Origin: JABIDZ01 sp964619405
GTDB lineage: Archaea > Iainarchaeota > Iainarchaeia > Iainarchaeales > JAAZKV01
Reading direction: 5' to 3'
DNA length: 30,414 bases
Assembly (NCBI GenBank): GCA_964619405.1
Contig: CAZUCF010000010.1
Location: forward strand, 1 to 30,414
In this document: positions 1 to 7,182 of the stretch, in pieces
How positions within the stretch are numbered: position 1 is the stretch's first letter
Layout: each line of letters begins with the position of its first letter
Notes under the pieces: model-generated
Databases searched by the model: none
What the model saw: only the letters and a program-made list of their open reading frames with translations
What the model was told of the DNA's origin: nothing
Position numbers and translations under genes: made by a program

Positions 1-176
1 GATTGTATTTTTAGAATTAATTTTTATTGTTTTTATTTGATTTAATTATTTTTATTAATTTTTTTTGGCAATGGGTTATTATTAATTTTTTAATAATTTT
101 TGAATAGTTAATTATTTTTTTCATATTTTATTTTTTTGGAGTATGAATATTTTAAAAAACTGTTTTTGAATTATTG

Positions 177-605
177 TCATCTCAATTTTTTTAGTGTTTC
201 AAAATAAGTTGATTCTATTTCTCTTATGGGTCTTCGCATTTTTTTTTCTTCGTGTGGGTAATGCCAGTAAAAAATTTTTTCTTCACCAGGACTCCAACAA
301 AAAGTAATTTCTCTGTTTTGTAGTCTTGAATAAAAATCTATTTCCATTTCATCAATGTTTTTTACTATGCAACCTAATTTTATTAGTTCTTCAATTATTT
401 GGTATAATTTTAAGTTTTTTTCGTGAAAACTTTTGTTTAATTCTACTTCTAACAAATAATTTTCTACTTTTTCGTCTTCAAATTCTATTTTTGTATTATC
501 CAACAAATTTAGTTCTTCTCTAAGAGTAGTTACGTTATTCAACAAGGGTTTTATTTTTTGTATCATTTCGTTTGCTTCGCTTAAAGAAAAATATATTTTT
601 GGCAT
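177..605 (-). CDS. DUF2203 family protein
   Basis: 142-residue soluble protein that begins with a YFSLSEANEMIQKIKPLL segment, the usual N-terminus of the DUF2203 family, and has the family's C-terminal ICWRxGE-like segment as ITFCWSPGEEKIFYWHYPHE (about residues 100-119) followed by RRPI. The middle is a predicted helical or coiled-coil stretch. The length is normal for the family, whose function is not established. The ATG at 603-605 fits the family start. It is transcribed divergently from the U32 gene at 856. Downstream (1-176) is only T- and A-rich sequence with no gene that I can see. I am sure of the family and cannot name a reaction. Confidence 0.8.
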   Translation of the reverse strand: MPKIYFSLSEANEMIQKIKPLLNNVTTLREELNLLDNTKIEFEDEKVENYLLEVELNKSFHEKNLKLYQIIEELIKLGCIVKNIDEMEIDFYSRLQNREITFCWSPGEEKIFYWHYPHEEKKMRRPIREIESTYFETLKKLR

Positions 606-855
606 AATAATTCTGGGAATAGTTTGTTTTAAAAGAATATTGAAAAACTTTTGAAAATTAATTTTTGTGAAACAGTTATTAAATCGTTTATAATAATTCT
701 TTTTTACATTTATAAATGGTTTGAAATTTAAATTAAATAATGGAGTAAGTTTAATTAATTTGGGTTAAGTTAAAGAATTATTATTAAGTGAGGCACTTAA
801 AATTAATTTATTGGATTAATGTTTAAATTTTTTAGTTTTTAATAAGTGTATTGTT

Positions 856-2082
856 ATGAAACCAGAATTATTAGTTGGGGTAGCTTCTTTTTCTGGAGCA
901 ATTGCTGCTGTGGAAAATGGTGCTGATGCAGTTTACTTTGGTGTAAAAGGGTATAATATGCGTGACCTTGGAACAAACTTTTCTCTTAAAGAATTAAAAA
1001 AATTAATGTTTTTTTTGCATGCAAAAAATGTTAAAGGTTATTTGACTTTAAACACAATTATTTTTGACGAGGAATTAAAAAAAGTTGAGCGAATAATTAA
1101 GCAATCCAAAAAAGCTGGTGTTGACGCAATAATTGCTTCTGATTTAGGGGTAATGAATTTAATAAAAAAACACAAGATAGATTTGCATGTTTCTACTCAA
1201 GCATCAATATCAAATTCAATTGCATTAGAACAATATTCGAAGTTTGGTGCTAAAAGAGTTGTTCTCGCAAGAGAACTTTCTCTAACACAAATAAAAAAAA
1301 TTGTTTTGAGTGCAAAGAAATTAAAGATTGGTATAGAGGTTTTTGCTCACGGAGCAATGTGTATTAGTGTTTCAGGAAGATGTTTTCTCTCACAAGAATT
1401 GTTTGGGAGGAGTGCGAACAGGGGGCAGTGTTTGCAACCATGCAGGAGAGCATTTTTTCTTGATGGTGACAAACCAAATTATGAGGAGAAAGATATTTTG
1501 TTGCAAGGCAACACAATTCTGTCAGCAAAGGATTTGAAAACAATAGAGTTTTTAGACAAAATAATTGCTACTGGGGTAATAGCATTAAAGATTGAGGGTA
1601 GAACGAAACCAAATGATTATGTTGCTGTTGTGTCTCGTTGTTACAAACAAGCAATTAACTCGGTTTTCGATAAAACCTTTTCAAAAGAAAAGATTGTTTT
1701 TTGGAATAATGAGTTAGAAAAAGTGTATAATAGAAAGTTTTCAACTGGATTCTATTTTGGTAAGCCAACAAGCAAGGATATTACAAACATACAGGGTAGT
1801 AATCAAAAGCAAAACAGGAGACAAATTGGTTTGGTTAACAAGTATTATGCAAAAATAGGTGTTGCTGAGTTAAAGCTTTCAAGTGATTTAAGTATTAATG
1901 ATAAAATAATTATTGAGGGTAAAACAACTTTTTTAGAGCAAACAATTACTTCAATGCAATCACTCCACAAGAATATTGTTATAGCAAAAAAAGGTACTCT
2001 TGTTGGTTTAAAAGTTAATTCAAGGGTAAGAACAAACGATGTTGTGTTCAAATTAGTTCCAAGCAAAACAAAATCACAATGA
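856..2082 (+). CDS. U32 family peptidase-like Fe-S protein (TrhP/RlhA-type)
   Basis: 408 residues with the N-terminal U32 TIM-barrel-like start ELLVGVASFSGAIAAVENGADAVYFGV and the signature HGAMCISVSGRCFLSQ. Cysteines 169, 176, 192 and 196 form the family's four-Cys set, expected to bind an Fe-S cluster. The C-terminal 90 residues look like the small beta-barrel found in U32 proteins. Known bacterial members (TrhP, RlhA) hydroxylate RNA bases, and others act in hydroxylation or were named collagenases. The archaeal substrate is unknown, so RNA hydroxylation is inference. A TTTAAATT element about 30 bp before the ATG is a plausible TATA box. The next gene follows 150 bp downstream on the same strand across an AT-rich tandem repeat. 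Confidence 0.85.
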   Translation: MKPELLVGVASFSGAIAAVENGADAVYFGVKGYNMRDLGTNFSLKELKKLMFFLHAKNVKGYLTLNTIIFDEELKKVERIIKQSKKAGVDAIIASDLGVMNLIKKHKIDLHVSTQASISNSIALEQYSKFGAKRVVLARELSLTQIKKIVLSAKKLKIGIEVFAHGAMCISVSGRCFLSQELFGRSANRGQCLQPCRRAFFLDGDKPNYEEKDILLQGNTILSAKDLKTIEFLDKIIATGVIALKIEGRTKPNDYVAVVSRCYKQAINSVFDKTFSKEKIVFWNNELEKVYNRKFSTGFYFGKPTSKDITNIQGSNQKQNRRQIGLVNKYYAKIGVAELKLSSDLSINDKIIIEGKTTFLEQTITSMQSLHKNIVIAKKGTLVGLKVNSRVRTNDVVFKLVPSKTKSQ

Positions 2083-2104
2083 ATTAATTCAAAATTATTT
2101 TTTT

Positions 2105-2207
2105 AGTTCAAATTTTTTAAAAATAATAATATAATAAGTTCAAATTTTTTAAAAATAATACTTTAATAAGTTAAAATTTGTTAAAAATAATAACATAATA
2201 AGTTAAA
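2105..2207. repeat. 32-bp AT-rich tandem repeat, about 3.2 copies
   Basis: Copies of a unit starting AGTTCAAATTTTTTAAAAAT begin at 2105, 2137 and 2169, with a partial fourth at 2201. The spacing is exactly 32 bp and only a few positions differ. The partial fourth copy supplies AGTTAAATAC, which lies about 26 bp before the ATG at 2232 and would serve as a TATA box for a leaderless message. It fills the spacer between the U32 gene and the hydrogenase-like gene. Confidence 0.85.
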
Positions 2208-2231
2208 TACTTCTTTCTTCTTATTTATCTT

Positions 2232-3083
2232 ATGAAAAATTATTCTGACGACCAAGTAACTTTGTTAGAATTACTTGCTTTCAAAGAAGATGTTGCATTG
2301 CTCGTTGCACCATCATTTGTAGTTGACTTTGATTACAGTAATTTTGTTCCATTAATGAAAGGTTTTGGTTTTGACCATGTTTTTGAAATAACCTTTGGAG
2401 CAAAAATGGTTAATATTAATTACCAAAAATACATTTTATCAAATAAAGAACAAGAAAAATTTATTTCTAGTACTTGCCCATTATGTGTTAATCTTATTAG
2501 CGCTCAATTCCCAAATTACAAAAAATTTTTGTTGCCCTTTGACAGCCCAATGATATCAATGGCGAAAATAATTAAAAAAAATTTTCCCAAAGACAAGATT
2601 GTTTTTTTGTCTCCTTGCACAGCAAAAAAAGTTGAGGCAAAGCAAAGTGGTTTAATTGATTGTGTTATTACATTCAAAGAACTAAAACAAATGATTGATA
2701 ATGTTAAACCAGTTCCAGCTAAATGCTCTCACTTGTTTGATAGATTCTATAATGATTACACTAAAATATATCCGCTTCCAGGCGGTTTAAGTAAGTCAAT
2801 GAGTTTGAAAGGAATTTTTAAAGAAAATGAAACGATTGCTGTTGATGGCAAAAATAATATAATAAATTTGTTTAAATCAAATCCAAAACAAAAATTTTTT
2901 GACATATTATTTTGTAAGGGTGGTTGTATTGCTGGTAATGGTACAAACACAAGTACACCCGTTTTTTTGAGAAAATTTTCTGTTACAAGTTACATTAAAC
3001 AATCTGCAAAAGAAAAGATTGGTGATAGAAAAGGATTAGAAAAATATACTAAAGGAATTAATTTTAAAAAAAAGTTTGAATGA
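2232..3083 (+). CDS. Minimal [FeFe]-hydrogenase H-cluster domain protein
   Basis: 283-residue protein consisting only of the iron-hydrogenase large-subunit catalytic-type domain. All three H-cluster motifs can be seen. L1 is SSTCPLC with Cys82. L2 is LSPCTAKKVEA with Cys129. L3 is ILFCKGGCIAGNG with Cys228 and Cys232. The four cysteines that bind the H-cluster in known enzymes are therefore present. The proton-relay cysteine that precedes the L1 ligand in classical enzymes (TSCCP) is Thr81 here, and the L3 glutamate is replaced by FFDIL. No accessory ferredoxin domain and no HydE/F/G maturase genes are in the window. It could be an ultraminimal archaeal hydrogenase, a sensory HydS-like protein or a Narf-like Fe-S protein. 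The altered L1 argues for a non-classical activity. Family membership is firm and catalysis is inference. Confidence 0.8.
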   Translation: MKNYSDDQVTLLELLAFKEDVALLVAPSFVVDFDYSNFVPLMKGFGFDHVFEITFGAKMVNINYQKYILSNKEQEKFISSTCPLCVNLISAQFPNYKKFLLPFDSPMISMAKIIKKNFPKDKIVFLSPCTAKKVEAKQSGLIDCVITFKELKQMIDNVKPVPAKCSHLFDRFYNDYTKIYPLPGGLSKSMSLKGIFKENETIAVDGKNNIINLFKSNPKQKFFDILFCKGGCIAGNGTNTSTPVFLRKFSVTSYIKQSAKEKIGDRKGLEKYTKGINFKKKFE

Positions 3084-3138
3084 AAACAATAAAGTCGAAT
3101 TTGCTAATTAGTGTTAATATTAATAATTAATTAGTCTG

Positions 3139-3146
3139 TTAAATAT
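3139..3146 (+). promoter_or_regulatory. TATA-like box before the first 30-residue ORF
   Basis: TTAAATAT is centred about 24 bp before the ATG at 3167. That is the spacing expected for an archaeal TATA box and a leaderless start at the first short ORF rather than at the radical SAM gene 178 bp further on. Confidence 0.45.
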
Positions 3147-3166
3147 TTTATTAATTTGGTGTTTGA

Positions 3167-3259
3167 ATGATTTATCACAGTTCTTGCGTCAACTGGGAGC
3201 GCGTATTTGCAGTATTTCATTTTATTCAATACTGCGATAATATTGAGGTGTTTGAATGA
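3167..3259 (+). CDS. Short ORF (30 aa), candidate peptide for the radical SAM enzyme, copy 1
   Basis: Begins MIYHSSCVNWERVFAVFHF and ends DNIEVFE. It is rich in aromatics and has two cysteines (7 and 23). Its TGA overlaps the ATG of copy 2 in an ATGA, so translation would be coupled. A TATA-like box lies 24 bp before its ATG. Several codons (GTC, AAC, TGG, GAG, CGC) are GC-rich compared with neighbouring genes, which counts against it being an old host protein. I recognise no family. It may be a precursor peptide, a leader peptide, or a chance ORF in a structured repeat. Confidence 0.4.
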   Translation: MIYHSSCVNWERVFAVFHFIQYCDNIEVFE

Positions 3260-3348
3260 TTTATCACAGTTCTTGCGTCAACTGGGAGCGCGTATTTGCA
3301 GTATTTCATTTTATTCAATACTGCGATAATACTGAGGTGTTTGAATGA
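3256..3348 (+). CDS. Short ORF (30 aa), copy 2
   Basis: Identical to copy 1 except Ile26 to Thr. Its TGA overlaps the radical SAM start codon (ATGA at 3345-3348). The two short ORFs and the enzyme gene thus form a chain of start-stop overlaps. The first four residues, MIYH, are also the first four of the radical SAM protein, because both lie in the repeated 20-bp end. Confidence 0.4.
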   Translation: MIYHSSCVNWERVFAVFHFIQYCDNTEVFE

Positions 3349-4472
3349 TTTATCATGTTATTACTACTCCTGAATGCAATTTGTGTTGCGAGTATTGTTG
3401 TGGAAAAAGCTTTGATGAACCAGAAAGCAAGTTAAAATTTGAACCAGTCCCAACAACACCAAAGTACACTCAAAAAGAATTAACAAATTTCTTAAAAAAA
3501 GATTCGGACAAACCAGTTTCAATAATTTTTTATGGCGGAGAACCATTAATGAATATTGATTTTATCAAACAAACAATTAATGCTCAAAAAAAACAAAAAA
3601 TTGTTAAAAACTTTTTATTGCAAACTAACGGAATATTATTGGATAAACTACCAAAAAAATATGTTAATTCGTTTCATACTATCTTAGTATCAATTGATGG
3701 TGGCAAAGAAACAACAAACAAAAATAGGGGTAACGGGACATGGGAAAAAGTAAATTCAAACCTACAATTAATAAAAAAAAATGGTTTCAAAGGAGAGATA
3801 ATTGCTAGGATGACTATTGAAGAACCAACAAATTTTTTTAAAGATATTATTGAGTTAGTTGAACCAAAACAAGGTGGATTCAAATTTAATTCAGTGCATT
3901 GGCAATTAGATGCTAATATGTGGCACGATTACAAGAAAAGAGATTTTTCTAATTGGGTAAAAAAATATAATTCTGATATAAAAAAGCTTTCAAAATACTG
4001 GGTTAAGAATTTAGAAAAAGGTAGGATGCTAAGATTATATCCTTTCATAGGAATAACTAATTCATTATTGTTTTCAAAAAAATATTTTTTAAGGTGTGGT
4101 TCAGGAATAGGTAATTTTACTATTCTAACAAACGGAAAAATTAGTGCTTGCCCAATAATGTCAGGAGTAAAAAAATATTATTTGGGTGACATAAGAAAAA
4201 CAATTCCAAAAAAATTGCCGTTCAAACTAATTATTAAAGAACCATGTGTTTCATGCAAAGATTATGAATTGTGCGGTGGGAGATGCTTGTACTCTAACTT
4301 GAACCCTGTTTGGCCAAAAAAAGGTGTTGGCGAAATTTGTTTTTCAGTAAAACAATTAATAAGTGAAATGAAAAAAATTTCTCCAAAAATTCAAAATTTA
4401 TTAGATGAAAAAAAAATTAGTAAAAAAGATTTAGAATTCTTGAAATACAATTGTTGTGAAATAATACCTTGA
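3345..4472 (+). CDS. Radical SAM/SPASM protein, putative peptide-modifying enzyme (AF0577-like)
   Basis: 375 residues. The radical SAM cluster motif CxxxCxxC is Cys11, Cys15 and Cys18 (ECNLCCEYC), placed very near the N-terminus as in the AF0577-like archaeal family. FYGGEPLMN is the SAM-binding GGEP motif. The C-terminal SPASM-type region begins at Cys251 (CGSGIGNFTILTNGKI) and includes ISACP, PCVSCKDYELCGGRC and further cysteines for auxiliary Fe-S clusters. SPASM enzymes typically modify ribosomally made peptides or proteins. The substrate here is unknown, and the two coupled 30-residue ORFs just upstream are candidates. The start was chosen because MIYHVITTPECN fits the family N-terminus. 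The family name is from memory and the reaction is inferred. Confidence 0.85.
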   Translation: MIYHVITTPECNLCCEYCCGKSFDEPESKLKFEPVPTTPKYTQKELTNFLKKDSDKPVSIIFYGGEPLMNIDFIKQTINAQKKQKIVKNFLLQTNGILLDKLPKKYVNSFHTILVSIDGGKETTNKNRGNGTWEKVNSNLQLIKKNGFKGEIIARMTIEEPTNFFKDIIELVEPKQGGFKFNSVHWQLDANMWHDYKKRDFSNWVKKYNSDIKKLSKYWVKNLEKGRMLRLYPFIGITNSLLFSKKYFLRCGSGIGNFTILTNGKISACPIMSGVKKYYLGDIRKTIPKKLPFKLIIKEPCVSCKDYELCGGRCLYSNLNPVWPKKGVGEICFSVKQLISEMKKISPKIQNLLDEKKISKKDLEFLKYNCCEIIP

Positions 4473-4566
4473 ATTTTTTATATCAAAAACTTTTTTTGTT
4501 ATATTTAGAAAAATTAATTTATTAGAAACAATTAAAATTTGTTTAAACAAAAGTATTTTTGTAAAA

Positions 4567-4651
4567 GCCTTTGTAGCTCAGCTGGTAGAGCACTTGTTTC
4601 GTATTGTTGCGAACTAACAAGAGGTCGCGAGTTCGATTCTCGCCAAAGGCT
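4567..4651 (+). tRNA. tRNA-Thr (CGT) with 12-nt intron
   Basis: Acceptor GCCTTTG pairs with CAAAGGC, with discriminator T and no encoded CCA. The D-arm is GCTC-AGCTGGTA-GAGC, the anticodon stem CTTGT/ACAAG and the T-arm GCGAG-TTCGATT-CTCGC. The mature loop is TTCGTAA (anticodon CGT). The 12-nt intron at 4604-4615 sits between positions 37 and 38. TTCG of the exon pairs with CGAA of the intron, leaving 3-nt bulges TA^T and CT^A cut after their second base, as expected for the archaeal splicing endonuclease. The mature length is 73 nt. A TTTAAA at about 4542-4547 is a candidate TATA box. Downstream is T-rich. Confidence 0.95.
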
Positions 4652-4681
4652 TAAAATTTTTTAAATAATATTTTTTATTTA

Positions 4682-4807
4682 ATTTACTTTTTTTATTTTT
4701 GCTATAAAAAATTGTTGTGTCTCGCCGATTTCGTCCGGCGGGTTCGAGAACGAATTAAGCTTTGCTTAATTCATTTTTTTTATTTTTGCGATAAAAAATT
4801 GTTGAGT
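4682..4807. repeat. 87-bp-spaced duplication of the RNA methyltransferase 3' end, with GC-rich insert
   Basis: The last coding segment of the minus-strand methyltransferase gene (about 4771-4807) is repeated almost exactly at 4682-4720. Read on the minus strand the copy still encodes QQFFIAKIKKVN and a stop, against QQFFIAKIKKMN in the gene. Between the copies is a GC-rich segment with the inverted repeat CTCGCCG...CGGCG...CGAG (4720-4748) and a 9-bp hairpin GAATTAAGC/GCTTAATTC (4752-4772) that overlaps the gene's stop codon. This resembles insertion of a small structured element with duplication of its target. Confidence 0.75.
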
Positions 4808-5647
4808 ATTATTGTCTTGCGGGAAAAGTCTTACACAGTTTTCACACAAAACATTTTTTCTTATTATTATCCCATCTAATTTTATTGGAATAATTTTAGC
4901 ATTTGTTCTTTGTTTTAAAAGATCAAGAATCACTTCTTCGTTTTCTTCAGGCGCAAAAGAACAAGTACTATAAACAATTTCTCCGTTAACATTCAATAAA
5001 TCAAAGCAATGTAATAAGAGTTCTTTTTGGTTTTTTGCTTTTCTTAATACTAGTTCTTGACTCCACCCTCGCAAAGCATCCCTTTTTTTTCTAACCAATC
5101 CTTCACTTGAACACGGAGCATCCAACAATATTTTGTTAAATTTTTCTTTTAAGTTTCTAACATCAATTCTTTTTACTAAAACGTTATCCAAATTAAAAAA
5201 CATTTTATTATGTATAAGAGATTTTGTTCTTTCACTATTCACATCAGTTGCAATCACTCTTTTTGCAAGATTGCTTAGTTGAATTGTCTTCATTCCTGGT
5301 GCAGCACAAGCATCTAACACAACATCATTTTTTTCTATGTTTAATGCGATAACTGGTAACATTGATGCTTTTTCTTGAATTGATATTTCTCCTCTTTTAT
5401 ATTCTTCTAAAGTACTTGGTTTTTTGCAATTTATCTCAAAAGCTAGTTCAGAAAAAGAGTATTTCTTTAAGACAATACTTTTTTCCTCAATTTTTTGTTT
5501 TGTTTTAACCAAATCAGCTTTTTTAGTGTTAATCCAAATGCTTTTAGGCTCTTTTTGACTAATTATTTCAAAAAAGATTTCCCACTCATCACCCAATAAT
5601 TTTTTATATTTTTCAATGAATTCCTTTGGGAAAAAAGTTTTTTTCAT
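4766..5647 (-). CDS. RsmB/NOP2/Sun-family RNA m5C methyltransferase
   Basis: 293 residues with a Rossmann SAM-dependent methyltransferase domain. The SAM-binding motif is LDACAAPGMKT (112-121). LLDAPCSSEG gives Cys179 and VYSTCSFAPEENE gives Cys229, the two-cysteine catalytic arrangement of RNA m5C methyltransferases, in which the TC-motif Cys is the nucleophile. The roughly 90-residue N-terminal part matches the short N-domain of archaeal members. It would methylate tRNA or rRNA cytosine in the cytoplasm, and the exact position cannot be read from sequence. The gene lies convergent to tRNA-Thr and divergent from the coiled-coil gene at 5698. Its 3' end is duplicated downstream. Confidence 0.9.
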   Translation of the reverse strand: MKKTFFPKEFIEKYKKLLGDEWEIFFEIISQKEPKSIWINTKKADLVKTKQKIEEKSIVLKKYSFSELAFEINCKKPSTLEEYKRGEISIQEKASMLPVIALNIEKNDVVLDACAAPGMKTIQLSNLAKRVIATDVNSERTKSLIHNKMFFNLDNVLVKRIDVRNLKEKFNKILLDAPCSSEGLVRKKRDALRGWSQELVLRKAKNQKELLLHCFDLLNVNGEIVYSTCSFAPEENEEVILDLLKQRTNAKIIPIKLDGIIIRKNVLCENCVRLFPQDNNTQQFFIAKIKKMN

Positions 5648-5697
5648 AAAAACATTGTTTTAGTTCTATTTTTAAACACTTATTTTTTAATATAGTT

Positions 5698-5928
5698 ATG
5701 ACTGAAATTGAAGACTTGCAATTAGACCTTGAAAGAAAGAAAAGAGTGAAAGAGAATTTAGAAAAAAATTTTGAGAGACGAAAAAAACTTAATTTGTTAG
5801 AACCTGATTACGAAAGACAAATTGTTTCAGACATTAAAAATTTGGAATCAGAATTATCCTCAATTCAAAGAAGAATAAGAACGATTGAATCAGAACAAAT
5901 AAGAAAAAAACTAATAAACAGAAAATAA
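5698..5928 (+). CDS. Small charged coiled-coil protein
   Basis: 76 residues, almost entirely charged helix with heptad-like leucine and isoleucine spacing (EIEDLQLDLERKKRVKENL and later IKNLESELSSIQRRIRTIE), so probably a coiled coil. No catalytic motif and no signal peptide. TTTTTAAAC at 5669-5677 lies 25 bp before the ATG, which supports a leaderless message and this start. It is divergent from the methyltransferase gene, with 50 bp shared between the two starts. Function unknown. Confidence 0.6.
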   Translation: MTEIEDLQLDLERKKRVKENLEKNFERRKKLNLLEPDYERQIVSDIKNLESELSSIQRRIRTIESEQIRKKLINRK

Positions 5929-6033
5929 TCTTTTTTTATTTAACTTTTTCTTGATTTATTATTAGTTTTTATTTTTTAATTTTTTTTATTTATTTTTGTT
6001 TATTTTTATTTATTTAGTTTAATTTTTTTCAAT

Positions 6034-6240
6034 TCAATTTTTGTAGTTTATTTTTTTTGTTTTTGGCTCTTTGTTATTCCTAAAATGAATAAAAGCAATT
6101 ACTAATATTCCAGCATAAATTAAAGTTAGTGTTAAAGAAATAGCTAAGTTTGAATTCATTACTAGTTTTTTTTCAATTGTTCTGGCAAAAATTGTTGAAC
6201 AAGAAACCAAGATAAAAAAACAAACTAAAATTAATTTCAT
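6034..6240 (-). CDS. Small membrane protein, unknown
   Basis: 68 residues starting MKLILVCFFILVSCS, with two hydrophobic segments (about 3-18 and 33-52) and a basic tail (KEPKTKKINYKN). The reading frame extends upstream into the tRNA-Asp gene, but that part is not protein-like and the GTG there lies inside the T-arm. I therefore place the start at the ATG 6240-6238. No family recognised. It is close downstream of tRNA-Asp on the same strand. Confidence 0.45.
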   Translation of the reverse strand: MKLILVCFFILVSCSTIFARTIEKKLVMNSNLAISLTLTLIYAGILVIAFIHFRNNKEPKTKKINYKN

Positions 6241-6361
6241 AAAATCACTATCTAAAAAGGCATTAATAGTATTTAAGATTATTTTTTTTAAGAAATTTAT
6301 GTTCTGGTTGGATTTTAACGCTGCAATCCCTTTAGAAAAAATATTACATTCACAAATAATA

Positions 6362-6517
6362 CGCCCTGGCCGGGACTTGAACCCGAGTCGCACCCGAACA
6401 GCAATTTTTTATTATTAACTCGCTTTCTGGGCCATCTTTAGATGGTCCAAATTCATTTACTGAATTTTTAATAAAAATTCTGACAGGGGTGCATCCTAAC
6501 CGCTAGACTACCAGGGC
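6362..6517 (-). tRNA. tRNA-Asp (GTC) with 84-nt intron
   Basis: Acceptor GCCCTGG pairs with CCAGGGC, with discriminator G. Anticodon stem CACCC/GGGTG and mature loop CTGTCAC (anticodon GTC). The T-arm is TCGGG-TTCAAGT-CCCGG with one GU pair. The intron at 6397-6480 lies between 37 and 38. Its ends form a long helix (AATTTTTATTA with TAATAAAAAATT), next to a relaxed central helix CTGT/GCTG with one U-U mismatch and 3-nt bulges CA^G and TT^C. The intron contains an internal hairpin CCATC-TTTA-GATGG. Mature length is 72 nt. Confidence 0.93.
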
Positions 6518-6534
6518 ACTGTTTCGCCACCCAA

Positions 6535-6617
6535 GAAAAACTTTTTGGTTTTTCGGGCCTCGCAAAATTCTTTTGCAAGGGTGCATTACAAAACCTATCT
6601 TCGCTTTGCTTGATAGG
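6535..6617. other. Three clustered hairpins before tRNA-Asp
   Basis: Three perfect inverted repeats in about 80 bp: GAAAAAC/GTTTTTC (6535-6554), GCAAAA/TTTTGC (6562-6576) and CCTATC/GATAGG (6594-6617). They lie between the lipoprotein gene ending at 6705 and the 5' end of tRNA-Asp, where a promoter would be expected. I see no good TATA box at the usual distance from the tRNA. The stretch could be a structured leader, a small RNA or an inserted element. Confidence 0.5.
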
Positions 6618-6704
6618 GATTTGATTTCAATCATTAAGCTGTATTAACTTGAAAACAATTTATTATAAAAATTTTTTGTCAAAGAAGCTTTAAAAAGTTC
6701 ACTA

Positions 6705-7109
6705 CTATTTGATTAAACCAAAATTTTTGGCATTTAAAGCTGCGTCATACAATGGGCCTTCGCAATCCAATTCTTCAAAATTCATTTTTTGTTGTAACTC
6801 AATTAATTCTGCGATATTTACCCTGCATTTTGCATTTAAACCAAGCAAAATTGATGGTGCTTTTGAAGACTTGTTTAATTGCAAGTAAACCTCGCATTTA
6901 TCATTCTTTGTTTCGAGTATTTGGAGATAAATTTCTTCATTCTTATCAATAATTGTTCCAAATGCTTTTTCGCACACAATAAAGTTAGTTGTTAAACAAA
7001 CTAAATTATCCTTGCAATCAACTCCTTCTTGAACAGGTTTTTCAATTGTTTTTGTGCAACCAAACACAAATAAGATAATAATTAAAATAATCAAAAATAC
7101 TTTCTTCAT
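6705..7109 (-). CDS. Small lipoprotein, unknown
   Basis: 134 residues starting MKKVFLIILIIILFVFGCTK, a signal peptide ending in a lipobox-like VFGC with Cys18 as the probable lipidated residue. The mature part has further cysteines (CKDNLVC, CEKAF, CEVYL, CRVN, DCEG) that could form disulfides outside the membrane. No known domain recognised. It is divergent from the metallo-hydrolase gene. Confidence 0.65.
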   Translation of the reverse strand: MKKVFLIILIIILFVFGCTKTIEKPVQEGVDCKDNLVCLTTNFIVCEKAFGTIIDKNEEIYLQILETKNDKCEVYLQLNKSSKAPSILLGLNAKCRVNIAELIELQQKMNFEELDCEGPLYDAALNAKNFGLIK

Positions 7110-7182
7110 GAATCATTTGAGATTAAACCTTTTTTTAAACAATTCTTTTCTAATTTTAAACTTTTTTGATACTAATTTTGTT

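Larger units (their letters stand above)
3158..3355 (+). repeat. 89-bp direct repeat, two full copies plus a 20-bp third end
   Basis: The 20-bp end sequence GGTGTTTGAATGATTTATCA occurs at 3158, 3247 and 3336, exactly 89 bp apart. The two 69-bp interiors differ at a single base (T/C at 3242 versus 3332). Each interior holds a perfect 8-bp inverted repeat, GCAGTATT...AATACTGC with an 11-nt loop, and a GC-richer stretch (GCGTCAACTGGGAGCGC) unlike the host. The third end contains the start codon of the radical SAM gene. The array is either a tandem duplication of a gene start or a small element flanked by copies of its target. Confidence 0.95.

Noticed and set aside
3177..3247. A tRNA gene inside the 89-bp repeat
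   Set aside because: The stretch GCGTCAACTGGGAGCGC looks like a D-arm, but no acceptor stem, anticodon arm or T-arm can be completed around it in either copy.
4720..4772. A tRNA 3' end in the GC-rich segment (GGGTTCGAGAACG)
   Set aside because: It has a T-loop-like string but no matching stem or acceptor. It is better explained as part of the hairpin insert.
6241..6393. N-terminal extension of the small membrane protein into tRNA-Asp
   Set aside because: The extra 51 codons lie partly inside the tRNA T-arm and acceptor, start at a GTG, and are not protein-like. The ATG at 6240 gives a normal signal-anchor.
7054..7182. Longer start for the metallo-beta-lactamase protein
   Set aside because: The added 43 residues overlap the divergent lipoprotein start and do not fit the family. 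The GTG at 7183 has a TATA box at the right distance.
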